This document shows positions 8,322 through 16,842 of a stretch of DNA of 64,000 bases, piece by piece. Within the stretch, counting starts at the first letter, position 1; the number at the start of each line of letters is the position of its first letter. The stretch is from Pseudomonadota bacterium (GTDB lineage: Bacteria > Myxococcota_A > Polyangia > Polyangiales > Polyangiaceae), in the NCBI GenBank assembly GCA_023428245.1, contig JAEYYX010000084.1, forward strand, positions 1-64,000, given 5' to 3'. The position numbers and the translations under genes are program-made. Below the pieces are notes generated by a model. That model saw only the letters and a list, made by a program, of their open reading frames with translations. It ran no database searches and was not told the origin of the DNA.

Positions 8322-9989
8322 TCAAACGCCAGCGCTCACCCGGGGCACGGACGATTCTCCTTTCTTGGCAGCGATCATCGCTACGAGCCGATTCAGCGCG
8401 GACAAGTAAGCCTTGGTGCTTGCGACGATCACGTCCGTGTCCGCCGCATGGCCGTGGAGAACAGGCGAGCGGCCCGTGCCGAACTGCGCGTCGTCACGGA
8501 GTCCCTCGGTCTTCACCCGAATGCGCACGCTGGCCTCCCCGAGGGCGTCGATGCCTTCGGTGACGGCGTTGATTGAGTACTCGAGCAGCTCTGCGGGGGC
8601 CTGAACGAGGGCGTCGACAGCCGTGAAGACGGCGTGCACCGGACCGGTACCTATGGCCGCGGTGGTCAGCTCCGAGCCGTCCGGTCCTTCGAGGCGGACC
8701 GAGGCGGTGGGCAAGCCAGAGCCACAGCTCACGTGCACGGCGAGCAGCTTATAAGCTTCCGGCGTGTTGCTCGTCTCCGACGAGGCGAGCGCGAGCAGAT
8801 CGGCGTCCGTGATGTGTTTCTTCTTATCTGCGAGCAGCTTGAAGCGAGCGAAGGCGGATTCGAGGGCCTCTGTTTCGAGCGGGTAGCCGAGCTCGGCCAA
8901 GCGATTGCCGAAGGCGTGGCGTCCCGAGTGTTTGCCGAGTACGAGCAGCGTCTTCTGCGCGCCGACTGCTTCGGGCCGCATGATCTCGTAGGTCTCGGCA
9001 TGCTTGAGCATGCCGTCTTGGTGGATGCCGGATTCGTGCGCGAAAGCGTTCGCCCCAACGATGGCCTTGTTGGGCTGGACGACCATGCCGGTGCGCGCCG
9101 AGACGAGCCTGCTCACGCGGGTGAGCTGGGTCGTGTCGATACCCGTTTGGAGGCCGAAGGCCGGATGCCTTGTGGCGAGAGTCATCACGACCTCCTCGAG
9201 CGAGGTGTTCCCGGCTCGCTCACCGATGCCGTTGATGGTCACTTCGGCTTGGCGTGCGCCGGCCGCGATACCGGCGAGAGCGTTTGCAGTCGCGAGGCCG
9301 AGGTCGTTATGGCAGTGGACGGAAATCACCGCGCGCTCAATGCCGCGCACGTTCTGCTTGATGCCTGCGATCAGCGCTCCGAACTCGTGGGGCAAGGTGT
9401 AGCCGACGGTGTCGGGGATGTTCAGGGTCGTGGCGCCTGCTTCGATGACACTTGCCAGCACCTCGTAGAGAAACTCCGGCTCCGTGCGCCCGGCGTCTTC
9501 CGGGCTGAACTCGATGTCTTCGCACAAGGAGCGTGCAAATTTCACCATCTCGGTGGCGCGCTTGATGACCTCGTCACGGCTCATGCGGAGCTTGTGTTCG
9601 CGGTGGATCGGCGACGTCGCGAGGAAGGTGTGGATGCGCGGGTGCTTGGCGCCGCGCACACCGGCGAAGGCGCGTTCGATGTCCCGTTCGGCAGCGCGTG
9701 CCAGGCCTGCGATGATCGGCGGTTCGAGAGCGAAGTCGCCGTTTGCCAAGGGACGCGACGGACGCCCCTCGGGGACAGTACGTCCTACCGTCTCCGCGAT
9801 GCGCTGAACGGCGGCGAGATCGTCGGGTGAGGCGGCAGGAAAACCTGCCTCGATCACGTCGACGCCGAGCCTAGAAAGTGCCTTCGCGACCTCGTATTTC
9901 TCTTCTGAGGTCAGCGTGGCGCCGGGGGACTGTTCTCCGTCCCTGAGCGTCGTGTCGAAGATGCGTACGTAATTTTGAGGCAAGTTCAT
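8322..9989 (-). CDS. leuA: 2-isopropylmalate synthase
   Basis: First committed enzyme of leucine synthesis: 2-oxoisovalerate plus acetyl-CoA gives 2-isopropylmalate. The 555 residues show the LeuA start RIFDTTLRDGEQSPGATL, the metal-binding HCHNDLGLATANALAG, NGIGERAGN, and a C-terminal allosteric domain of the leucine-feedback type. AGGAGAG precedes the ATG by seven bases. It lies 28 bases after ilvN and three bases before cimA. LeuB, LeuC and LeuD, which both this pathway and citramalate need, are not in the window. Confidence 0.95.
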   Translation of the reverse strand: MNLPQNYVRIFDTTLRDGEQSPGATLTSEEKYEVAKALSRLGVDVIEAGFPAASPDDLAAVQRIAETVGRTVPEGRPSRPLANGDFALEPPIIAGLARAAERDIERAFAGVRGAKHPRIHTFLATSPIHREHKLRMSRDEVIKRATEMVKFARSLCEDIEFSPEDAGRTEPEFLYEVLASVIEAGATTLNIPDTVGYTLPHEFGALIAGIKQNVRGIERAVISVHCHNDLGLATANALAGIAAGARQAEVTINGIGERAGNTSLEEVVMTLATRHPAFGLQTGIDTTQLTRVSRLVSARTGMVVQPNKAIVGANAFAHESGIHQDGMLKHAETYEIMRPEAVGAQKTLLVLGKHSGRHAFGNRLAELGYPLETEALESAFARFKLLADKKKHITDADLLALASSETSNTPEAYKLLAVHVSCGSGLPTASVRLEGPDGSELTTAAIGTGPVHAVFTAVDALVQAPAELLEYSINAVTEGIDALGEASVRIRVKTEGLRDDAQFGTGRSPVLHGHAADTDVIVASTKAYLSALNRLVAMIAAKKGESSVPRVSAGV

Positions 9990-10017
9990 CGGTCTCTCCT
10001 GTGCTCTCGTTCAAAGT

Positions 10018-10584
10018 CTACTCGGCGGCCTCGGGAGCGCTCTCGGCGAGCGCCCTGTGAGCGACGCGCACGGCGGTTCCTGCGGGGCCTCGGGCCATCG
10101 CCACGGTGCCCGTCTGGACCATTTCGAGGATCCCGAACGGGCGCAGTGAATCGACCATCGCTTGGATCTTCGATTGGTCCCCGGTGATCTCGACGGTGAG
10201 TGTGGTGGTGCTGACGTCGACCGCACGCGCGCGGAAGATGTCGACAAGCTGGAGCACCTCGGCGCGCTCTTTCGGCGTAGCGTTGACCTTGATCAGAGCG
10301 AGATCACGGACCACTCGCGGCATTTCGGTCAGATCGGAGACCGAGAGCACGTTCACCAGCTTATAGAGGTTCGCCTCGATCCGGAGCGCCATGTCTGCAT
10401 CGGCCTCGACCTGGAACGTCATACGGCTCACGCCGTCCTCGTGCGTGCGGCCGACGTTCAGCGAGACGATGTTGTAGTTGCGCCGGCGGAACAGGGACGA
10501 AATCCGGTTCAAAACGCCGGGTTTGTCCTCGACGTAAGCGACAAAGGTGCGGAGCTTGTTCGGGGTTTCCTGCGGGGCGCTCAT
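10018..10584 (-). CDS. ilvN: acetolactate synthase small (regulatory) subunit
   Basis: Regulatory subunit of acetohydroxyacid synthase, 188 residues. The N-terminal ACT domain begins RTFVAYVEDKPGVLNRISSL and is followed by RRRNYNIVSLNVG, a near-invariant motif of IlvN/IlvH. The C-terminal ALS_ss domain follows. It normally stimulates the large subunit and confers valine inhibition. Its ATG overlaps the ilvB stop by four bases (10581-10584), indicating coupled translation at fixed ratio. Confidence 0.95.
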   Translation of the reverse strand: MSAPQETPNKLRTFVAYVEDKPGVLNRISSLFRRRNYNIVSLNVGRTHEDGVSRMTFQVEADADMALRIEANLYKLVNVLSVSDLTEMPRVVRDLALIKVNATPKERAEVLQLVDIFRARAVDVSTTTLTVEITGDQSKIQAMVDSLRPFGILEMVQTGTVAMARGPAGTAVRVAHRALAESAPEAAE

Positions 10585-12377
10585 GACGCGTCCTTCCCTG
10601 TTTCGTAGATCGGGTTGTGCTCTTCGGTTTCTCGTTTCGGACGGCGGATCATGTCTCCGAGATCGGCGCCGGTCGGGACCATCGGATAGACCGAGTCCTC
10701 TTGTTCGACGCGGAAGTCGATGACGACTGCGCCATCATGGGCGCGGGCTTTCTCCACGGCCTCCCGCACTTCCGCGCGGGTCTTGGCCCGAAGCCCGAGC
10801 AGGCCGTGAGCATCGGCCAGCTTCACGAAGTCGGGGCTCTTCATTGGGGTTGCCACGTAGCGTCCTCCGAAGAAGAACTGCTGCCACTGACGAACCATGC
10901 CGAGAAAGCCATTGTTGATGATCGCGACGTTCACCTTGATGCCCTCCTGGGCGATCGTGGAGAGCTCAGCCGCCGTCATCTGGATTCCGCCGTCGCCGGC
11001 GATGACCCAAACTTCTGCTGATTTGTCGGCGAATTTGGCGCCGATGGCCGCGGGCAGTGCGAAGCCCATGGTGCCGAGCCCGCCCGAGGTGACAAGGCGC
11101 CTCGGGTAGTCGTGCTTGTAGTACTGCGCTTCCCACATCTGGTGTTGCCCGACGTCGGTCACGATGATGGCCTGGCCATCGGTCATCTTCCACAGATCGT
11201 GGATGACGTGAGCTGCGTAGAGCTTGCCTTGGTCGGGGAGCTCTTTGATATCGATGACGGCGCTTTCGCCGCGCATCTCGTCGATGTGCTTTTTCCAGGC
11301 TTCGACCTGGGGAGCGCGCGCGTGGGGTGTCATGCGACGCAAGATGGACAGACAGTCGCCGATCAGCGGCAAGTCCACGCGCACGTTCTTATTCACCTCA
11401 GCCGGATCGAGCTCGATGTGGATCTTCTTCGAGCGCGTCGCGTAGGTCTTGAGGTTGCCGGTGACTCGATCATCGAAACGCATGCCGATCGCGATGATCA
11501 GGTCAGACTCTTGGATCGCCGTGTTGACCCAAGACTCACCGTGCATGCCCATCATTCCGAGAGCGAGCGGGTGAGACGCGGGGAAGCCGCCGAGACCGAG
11601 CAGTGTGCTGGCCACGGGGATCTGTGTCTTTTCGACAAATTGCAGGAGCGCCTCAGTGGCTCCGCCTTGGATCACGCCGTGTCCGGCAAAGATGATCGGT
11701 CGCTCGGCTTCGGCGATCATTTCGATCGCTTGAGCGAGATCCTTCTCGATGGGCTCGGTGGACGGCCGATAGCCGGGCAAACGAACCGGGGAGGGATCGA
11801 AGGCATACATGCAGCTCTTCTGCTGCGCATCCTTGGTGATATCGACGAGCACCGGCCCGGGACGGCCCGAAGAAGCGATAAAGAAGGCCTCTTTGAGCGC
11901 GCCCGCGATGTCCTCCGGACGCGTCACCACGATGCTGTGTTTGGTGATGGGTAAAACGACGCCGCTGATGTCGGTCTCCTGGAAGGCGTCGGAGCCGATC
12001 GCCGTCGAGTTCACTTGGCCGGTGATAGCGACGACCGGGATCGAGTCCATCATCGCGTTGGCGATGCCCGTGACGAGGTTCGTCGCGCCCGGACCCGAAG
12101 TCGCAACGCAGACGCCGACGCGCCCACTCACGCGAGCGTATCCATCCGCCATGTGTGAGGCGCCTTGTTCATGGCGCACTAGCACGTGGTGGATCGGGAA
12201 CTTAATCATCGAGTCGTAAGCGGGCATGATCGCACCGCCGGGGTAACCGAACACGACGTCGACGCCGAGGTGAACCAGAGCGTCCCAGATGATCTCTGAG
12301 CCGGGCATGAGTTTCGGTTCCGAAGCAGTGCCGGGCTGCGGCTCGCTTGTGTCTGGTATCGTTCGGACTGGTTGCAT
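10581..12377 (-). CDS. ilvB: acetolactate synthase large (catalytic) subunit
   Basis: Thiamine-diphosphate enzyme making 2-acetolactate and 2-aceto-2-hydroxybutyrate, the first common step for valine, leucine and isoleucine. The 598 residues show the activating Glu region RHEQGASHMADGYAR, the central FAD/Rossmann domain, and the ThDP motif from GDGGIQMTAAEL to INNGFLGMVRQWQ. It heads the operon ilvB-ilvN-leuA-cimA. The 5' leader carries a short peptide gene rich in Val/Leu/Ile codons and a terminator (12398-12560), so attenuation by branched-chain aminoacyl-tRNA supply is the probable control. Confidence 0.95.
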   Translation of the reverse strand: MQPVRTIPDTSEPQPGTASEPKLMPGSEIIWDALVHLGVDVVFGYPGGAIMPAYDSMIKFPIHHVLVRHEQGASHMADGYARVSGRVGVCVATSGPGATNLVTGIANAMMDSIPVVAITGQVNSTAIGSDAFQETDISGVVLPITKHSIVVTRPEDIAGALKEAFFIASSGRPGPVLVDITKDAQQKSCMYAFDPSPVRLPGYRPSTEPIEKDLAQAIEMIAEAERPIIFAGHGVIQGGATEALLQFVEKTQIPVASTLLGLGGFPASHPLALGMMGMHGESWVNTAIQESDLIIAIGMRFDDRVTGNLKTYATRSKKIHIELDPAEVNKNVRVDLPLIGDCLSILRRMTPHARAPQVEAWKKHIDEMRGESAVIDIKELPDQGKLYAAHVIHDLWKMTDGQAIIVTDVGQHQMWEAQYYKHDYPRRLVTSGGLGTMGFALPAAIGAKFADKSAEVWVIAGDGGIQMTAAELSTIAQEGIKVNVAIINNGFLGMVRQWQQFFFGGRYVATPMKSPDFVKLADAHGLLGLRAKTRAEVREAVEKARAHDGAVVIDFRVEQEDSVYPMVPTGADLGDMIRRPKRETEEHNPIYETGKDAS

Positions 12378-12397
12378 TGGTTACCTCTGGGTTCAAC

Positions 12398-12431
12398 GAA
12401 AAAACCCCGCGACCGGTTTAGGTGCGGGGCT
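12398..12431 (-). terminator. attenuator terminator upstream of ilvB
   Basis: Read on the minus strand, CCCCGC (12429-12424) pairs with GCGGGG (12410-12405) across a 13-base loop and is followed by six T's, a classic intrinsic terminator. It lies between the leader-peptide stop and the ilvB ATG. A second copy of GCGGGG, inside the last codons of the leader peptide (12478-12473), could instead pair with the CCCCGC arm and act as antiterminator. Confidence 0.85.
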
Positions 12432-12458
12432 CTTTAGCTCATCTCGGCGCTTTTCGCC

Positions 12459-12560
12459 TCAATCGCTTGGGTCCCCGCTCGACCCAATCAGCACGACTAC
12501 GAGTACGCCGAGATCACCGGCAAGGCTCGTAAGAAGGGCGGGGGCAGCGAGGCGCGACAT
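12459..12560 (-). CDS. ilvB operon leader peptide (33 aa)
   Basis: Short reading frame of 33 codons with ATG at 12560-12558 and TGA at 12461-12459. Residues 19-25 read VLVVVLI and Leu codons are frequent before them, so translation would be sensitive to charged tRNA-Val, -Leu and -Ile, as in enterobacterial ivbL. Minus-strand ATCTCGGCG (codons 16-18) is exactly complementary to CGCCGAGAT just after the stop, giving a pause-type hairpin. The GCGGGG of codons 28-30 can compete for the attenuator arm. I infer that stalling at the Val/Leu/Ile run frees GCGGGG and prevents termination. It is too short for usual gene callers. Confidence 0.82.
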   Translation of the reverse strand: MSRLAAPALLTSLAGDLGVLVVVLIGSSGDPSD

Positions 12561-12853
12561 CGTCTCGGTCCAAGCTCCCTTAACTCTGAGGCTCCGTCAA
12601 GAAATAATCGCCAATTCTAGCGAAAATTTGCGCGCGGATGGACCTCCTTCTCGGGAAGGTGGATCGGTTCTCGTGCGGACGCATGTCCGGCGAAGAGAGC
12701 CGGGGTGGGGCCGGGGTTGGAGCCGGGGTGGAGGCTCGCGGAGCGAGGCCCTGCGGCGAGGCCTGCGGAGTCGAGGACGGTTTTTGCTTCGGGCCGCATG
12801 ATGGTATTGCTTGATCGCGTGCGGGAAACCGCACGGCGATTCCGAGGCAATCA

Positions 12854-13951
12854 ATGAATGACGCGCACATCGTAAGCAACGGGAAACACGCGGCCGTTGT
12901 GAAAGCGCAGCGACTCGAGCAGGTGCTCTCGCAGGCGACCGATAAACCGCATGTCATCCTCCTGGGGGGACATCCCGATCCCGACGCGATCGGCAGCGCC
13001 TTGGCTCACCGGAGGATCTGCGACCGGCTCGGGATTTCGGCCACCATTGCGCACGTCTTGCCGCTCTCGCGCGGCGAAAACCGGGCACTTGTGAAGCTGC
13101 TCGGCGTGCCCATGCAGCAGATCGACCGGGGTGAGGACCTCTCGGAATATGGGTACCTCTCTCTCGTCGACGCGAGTCACCCTGAAAACCAGGTCCAGCT
13201 CCCGTCAGGCATCGAGCTTCTGACAGTGGTCGATCACCATCGCCCCAAACAGCTCCCCAAGGCGCCCTTCGTGGATGTTCGTTATGACGTTGGTGCCACA
13301 GCAACGATCTACGCAGAGTACTTCGAGCAGGGCCTAGCGCCCCTCAGCGCGGAGGGCTCCGAAGATTCCCCTGTTGCAACCGCGATGTTCTTTGGGATCC
13401 AGACGGACACCGATGACTTCGCCAACGCCACGCCCACCGACTTCCGCGCGGCCGCTTACCTGAAGTCTTTCTGCGACTCCGACATCTTGAGTCGCATCGG
13501 ACGCAGAAGCATCAGCGCTGAGGCGATGGACGCCGTGGGAGCGGCTCTCGCTGATCTCGAGGTTCTTCGAGACTTCGCGATCGCGGGGGTCGGCCGAGTC
13601 TCGGCAGTCAACCGTGATGCCATCCCGACCGCCGCGGATTTCGTGCTCCGGCGTGAAGATATCGACACAGTGCTCGTCTACGGGATCGTCGACGACCGTA
13701 TCGACGGCTCCCTGCGCACGAGCCGCGCCAGCGTCGATCCCGCCCTTTTCATGCAGAATGCCTTCGGGAGCGACAGTGAGGGGCGTCCTTACGGCGGGGG
13801 GCGCGCTGACATGGGAGGCTTCCAGATCCCGCTCGGGCTGCTCGCGGAGTGTGACGACGAGGAGAGCCTTTGGAAGCTTGTGAAGGAGCTCGTGACCAAA
13901 CGCGTGGCGCGCGTCGTTCCTGACCTCGAAAAGAAGATCGCGAAAGACTGA
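12854..13951 (+). CDS. DHH/DHHA1 family phosphoesterase (NrnA-like)
   Basis: Cytoplasmic Mn-dependent phosphoesterase of the bacterial nanoRNase/PAP phosphatase type, 365 residues. The N-terminal DHH domain has GHPDPDAIGS at about 39-48, the Asp motif LVDASHP near 104-110 and the name-giving DHH at 127-129. The C-terminal DHHA1 domain ends with GGGRADMGGF. Such enzymes degrade short oligonucleotides, 3'-phosphoadenosine phosphate or cyclic dinucleotides; the exact substrate cannot be read from the sequence. It is convergent with ilvY across a hairpin. A second, different DHH protein lies at 57910-58878. Confidence 0.88.
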   Translation: MNDAHIVSNGKHAAVVKAQRLEQVLSQATDKPHVILLGGHPDPDAIGSALAHRRICDRLGISATIAHVLPLSRGENRALVKLLGVPMQQIDRGEDLSEYGYLSLVDASHPENQVQLPSGIELLTVVDHHRPKQLPKAPFVDVRYDVGATATIYAEYFEQGLAPLSAEGSEDSPVATAMFFGIQTDTDDFANATPTDFRAAAYLKSFCDSDILSRIGRRSISAEAMDAVGAALADLEVLRDFAIAGVGRVSAVNRDAIPTAADFVLRREDIDTVLVYGIVDDRIDGSLRTSRASVDPALFMQNAFGSDSEGRPYGGGRADMGGFQIPLGLLAECDDEESLWKLVKELVTKRVARVVPDLEKKIAKD

Positions 13952-13961
13952 AGGGTGTACC

Positions 13962-13987
13962 GGGCGCCGCGATGGCGCCCTTTCTCT
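13962..13987. terminator. hairpin terminator between DHH gene and ilvY
   Basis: GGGCGCC (13962-13968) and GGCGCCC (13974-13980) form a perfect 7-bp stem with loop GCGAT, followed on the plus strand by TTTCTC. It lies just past the DHH phosphoesterase stop, between convergent genes. Confidence 0.7.
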
Positions 13988-14008
13988 CCTCTTGCCGGCG
14001 CGACCCGT

Positions 14009-14920
14009 TCAGCCCTTCTTGGCCCGGCTTGCTTCCTCGGCGAGTTGGAAGAATGCATGGGCCGCGCCGCGGCGGAGCGTCTTCGGTCGGGCGCAGAGTG
14101 AGACAAGATAGCCGGGGGGAGCGGAAAAGGGGAGCCTTTGCACCGAACGAGCGAGGGGGCTCGCGGCAAGCACGAGCTCGGGCACGAGAGAAATACCACT
14201 GCCGAGGCTCACCATCGCCAGCACCCCTTCGTTTCCTCGCACCTCCGCGACGACGCGGGGCTCGAGGTTCCGCTCGGCGAAGTAGGCCTCGAGCCGCTTT
14301 CGCTCGAGGCCGGCCAGAGGCAAGACAATGGGAACGCCAGCCAAGTCCGGACACTTTTCTAGGAGGCGCGCCTGCAGTTCGGGGGCGCCGAGCAGGTCGA
14401 GTTCACGGGGCGCGATGAAGATCAAATGCGTCTCGCCCAGAGCGCACTCCGCGAGGTCACTCGGCTCGCCCGGGTCTCTTGGGATGACGGCGAGATCGAC
14501 CTCGCCGCGGCGGAGCTCGTCTAGGGACCGCTCTGCGTCTTGGGTGACGAGGCGGACGACGATCCCCGGATATTTCTCGCGCGCCTGGGCGAGCAGAGCC
14601 GGCAAGATCGAATAGCAGGCTGTCACGGTGCAGGCGATACGGAGCTCCCCGGAGGGAGAGCTCGTTTCCCGCTCGAGATCGGCGCGAAGTTCCCGGTACC
14701 TGGTGAGCTCACCCCGGGCGAACTCACGAAAGATCTCACCGGCTCGCGTCAGCTCGACGGTGCGCTGATCCCGGAGCAGGAGCGGATGTCCGAGCTCTTC
14801 CTCGATGGTCTGGATGCGCCTCGTGAGCGCGGAAGGACTCATCCCCAGGGTCCGGGCGCTGCGGCCGAAGTGCAGAGAGGCAGCCAGGGTCTCAAAAGCC
14901 TCGAGATCGCGGAGTTCCAT
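14009..14920 (-). CDS. ilvY: LysR-family regulator IlvY
   Basis: LysR-type activator of ilvC, 303 residues. An N-terminal winged HTH (MELRDLEAFETLAASLHFGR, then SPSALTRRIQTIEEELG) is followed by the effector-binding domain starting near GELRIACT. In enterobacteria IlvY responds to acetolactate and acetohydroxybutyrate. The assignment rests on the LysR fold plus its exact position, divergent from ilvC with a 211-base shared control region. The start at 14920 has AGGAAA five bases upstream; a longer form from 14968 would run into the operator region. Confidence 0.88.
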   Translation of the reverse strand: MELRDLEAFETLAASLHFGRSARTLGMSPSALTRRIQTIEEELGHPLLLRDQRTVELTRAGEIFREFARGELTRYRELRADLERETSSPSGELRIACTVTACYSILPALLAQAREKYPGIVVRLVTQDAERSLDELRRGEVDLAVIPRDPGEPSDLAECALGETHLIFIAPRELDLLGAPELQARLLEKCPDLAGVPIVLPLAGLERKRLEAYFAERNLEPRVVAEVRGNEGVLAMVSLGSGISLVPELVLAASPLARSVQRLPFSAPPGYLVSLCARPKTLRRGAAHAFFQLAEEASRAKKG

Positions 14921-14960
14921 TGCGGTTTCCTGAATAATTATTCGTCGAGGTTTCCCAAAG

Positions 14961-14989
14961 TGCAACATTCTTGTTCAAGAAATCGCAAC
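14961..14989. promoter_or_regulatory. probable IlvY operator in the ilvY-ilvC intergenic region
   Basis: TTCTTG-TT-CAAGAA at 14968-14981 is a perfect palindrome, flanked by TGCAAC (14961-14966) and CGCAAC (14984-14989). It lies 48 bases from the ilvY start and about 150 from the ilvC start, where a LysR protein would act on both promoters. A further AT-rich stretch with TGATGCAAATCGATTCAA follows at about 14993-15010. Confidence 0.6.
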
Positions 14990-15131
14990 TCTTGATGCAA
15001 ATCGATTCAATTTACGCAAGAAAAATTCGAGCCATACTCCGGAAGGCCTGCCAGGAAAGGCGGGCAACAAGAGGAAGATTCAGCGGGCGGTCAAGAGTCG
15101 GCCCGCTTGCCCCAAAGGGACCAACAGAAAA

Positions 15132-16622
15132 ATGGCACGCTCGAACTATTTCAACACGCTCACGATGGCCCAGAAGCTCGACCAGCTGGGGCGCTGTAGG
15201 TTCATGGCTCGCGAGGAGTTCAGCGCGGGCGTGACCAAGCTCGCGGGGAAGAAGGTCGTCATCATCGGCTGTGGAGCGCAGGGCTTGAACCAAGGTCTCA
15301 ATATGCGCGACTCCGGCCTCGACGTTTCCTACGCCCTGCGCGACAGCGCGATCGCTGAGAAGCGCGCTTCGTGGAAGAGCGCTACGGAGAACGGCTTCCG
15401 CGTCGGCACCTACAAAGAGCTTATCCCGACTGCGGATCTGGTCCTGAATCTGACTCCCGATAAGCAACACGCATCCGTCGTCGAGGCAGTGATGCCGCTC
15501 ATGAAGCAAGGCGCGACTTTGGCTTACTCCCACGGCTTCAACATCGTCGAAGAGGGTCAGCAGATTCGGAAGGACTTGGCGGTTATCATGGTCGCTCCTA
15601 AGTGTCCGGGTACCGAGGTGCGTGAGGAGTACAAGCGCGGTTTCGGCGTCCCCACGCTCATCGCGGTTCACCCTGAGAACGACCCCCGCGGTGACGGTCT
15701 CGAGATCGCCAAGGCGTACGCGGCAGCGACTGGTGGCGACCGAGCTGGTGTTCTCGAATCAAGTTTCGTCGCCGAGGTGAAGAGCGATCTCATGGGCGAG
15801 CAGACGATCCTGTGCGGCATGCTGCAGACCGGTTCGATTCTCTGCTTCGAGAAGATGGTTCAAGAGGGAGTGGAGCCGGGATACGCGGCGAAGCTCGTCC
15901 AGTATGGATGGGAGACCATCACCGAGGCTCTCAAGCACGGCGGCATCACCGGCATGATGGACCGGCTCGACAACCCGTCGAAGCTGAAGGCCTTCGCGCT
16001 CGCCGAAGAGCTCAAGGGCATCATGAAGCCGCTCTACGACAAGCACCAGGATGACATCATCACTGGCCACTTCTCGAAGACGATGATGGAGGACTGGGAT
16101 GCGGGCGATAAGAACCTCCTCGCATGGCGCGCGGCGACCCTCGACACTGCCTTCGAGCGGACTTCGGCGGGCTCGGACAAGATCAGTGAGCAGGACTACT
16201 TCGATCGCGGTGTGCTCATGGTTGCCATGGTCCGCGCGGGCGTCGAACTCGCTTTCGAGGCAATGACGGCCGTCGGTATGAAGGCGGAGAGCGCCTACTA
16301 CGAGTCACTCCACGAGGTGCCGCTGATCGCGAACCTGATCAGCCGCAAGAAGCTCTACGAGATGAACAAGGTCATCAGCGATACCGCAGAGTACGGCTGT
16401 TATCTCTTCAGCCACGCTTGCGTGCCGCTGCTCCGCGACTTCATGAGCCGCGTTGACACGAGCGTGATTGGAACCAAGTTCAACGAAGCCGGCGACAACG
16501 GCGTCGACAACCTTGAGCTCATCCGCGTCAACGAGGCGATCAGCACGCATCCGGTCGAAACGGTCGGGCGTGAGCTGCGCGGCTACATGACTGCGATGAA
16601 GAAGATCGCCGTCGGCGGCTGA
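15132..16622 (+). CDS. ilvC: ketol-acid reductoisomerase, class II (long form)
   Basis: Converts acetolactate and acetohydroxybutyrate to dihydroxy-acids with NADPH and Mg. At 496 residues it matches the long class II enzyme of E. coli and plants rather than the 330-residue form usual in most bacteria. The start SNYFNTLTMAQKLDQLGRCRFM resembles E. coli IlvC. The Rossmann loop is GCGAQGLNQG, and the duplicated knotted C-terminal domain carries the metal acidic residues (for example FERTSAGSDKISEQDYF). It is controlled from the divergent ilvY region and ends before a strong terminator at 16666. Confidence 0.95.
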   Translation: MARSNYFNTLTMAQKLDQLGRCRFMAREEFSAGVTKLAGKKVVIIGCGAQGLNQGLNMRDSGLDVSYALRDSAIAEKRASWKSATENGFRVGTYKELIPTADLVLNLTPDKQHASVVEAVMPLMKQGATLAYSHGFNIVEEGQQIRKDLAVIMVAPKCPGTEVREEYKRGFGVPTLIAVHPENDPRGDGLEIAKAYAAATGGDRAGVLESSFVAEVKSDLMGEQTILCGMLQTGSILCFEKMVQEGVEPGYAAKLVQYGWETITEALKHGGITGMMDRLDNPSKLKAFALAEELKGIMKPLYDKHQDDIITGHFSKTMMEDWDAGDKNLLAWRAATLDTAFERTSAGSDKISEQDYFDRGVLMVAMVRAGVELAFEAMTAVGMKAESAYYESLHEVPLIANLISRKKLYEMNKVISDTAEYGCYLFSHACVPLLRDFMSRVDTSVIGTKFNEAGDNGVDNLELIRVNEAISTHPVETVGRELRGYMTAMKKIAVGG

Positions 16623-16665
16623 GTCGATTCCGCGCTCAAGCGGGGCGCGGCGATGTGACCTTGGA

Positions 16666-16699
16666 GGGGAACGGATCCTGAGCGATCCGTTCCCCGTTT
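16666..16699 (+). terminator. terminator downstream of ilvC
   Basis: GGGGAACGGATC (16666-16677) and GATCCGTTCCCC (16684-16695) form a perfect 12-bp stem with a six-base loop, followed by GTTTC. It lies 43 bases past the ilvC stop. Confidence 0.85.
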
Positions 16700-16809
16700 C
16701 GCTTCTGGGGTAGCGCGCGAGATGTCGGGTAAAGTAGTCCGCGCGCGGCGGAGAGGAACTTTCGCGTGCTCGCGCGCCCTGGTCGCTCCGACTCATGGGG
16801 GATATAAAC

Positions 16810-16835
16810 GAAAAGGGGCGCTCTTGTCCCTTTTC
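16810..16835 (+). promoter_or_regulatory. 8-bp hairpin just before the pseudo-receiver gene start
   Basis: GAAAAGGG (16810-16817) pairs perfectly with CCCTTTTC (16828-16835), ending seven bases before the preferred ATG at 16843. It would occupy the ribosome-binding area, so it may limit translation; if the upstream ATG at 16795 is used, the hairpin is coding. No T-tract follows. Confidence 0.4.
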
Positions 16836-16842
16836 TCTCGAG

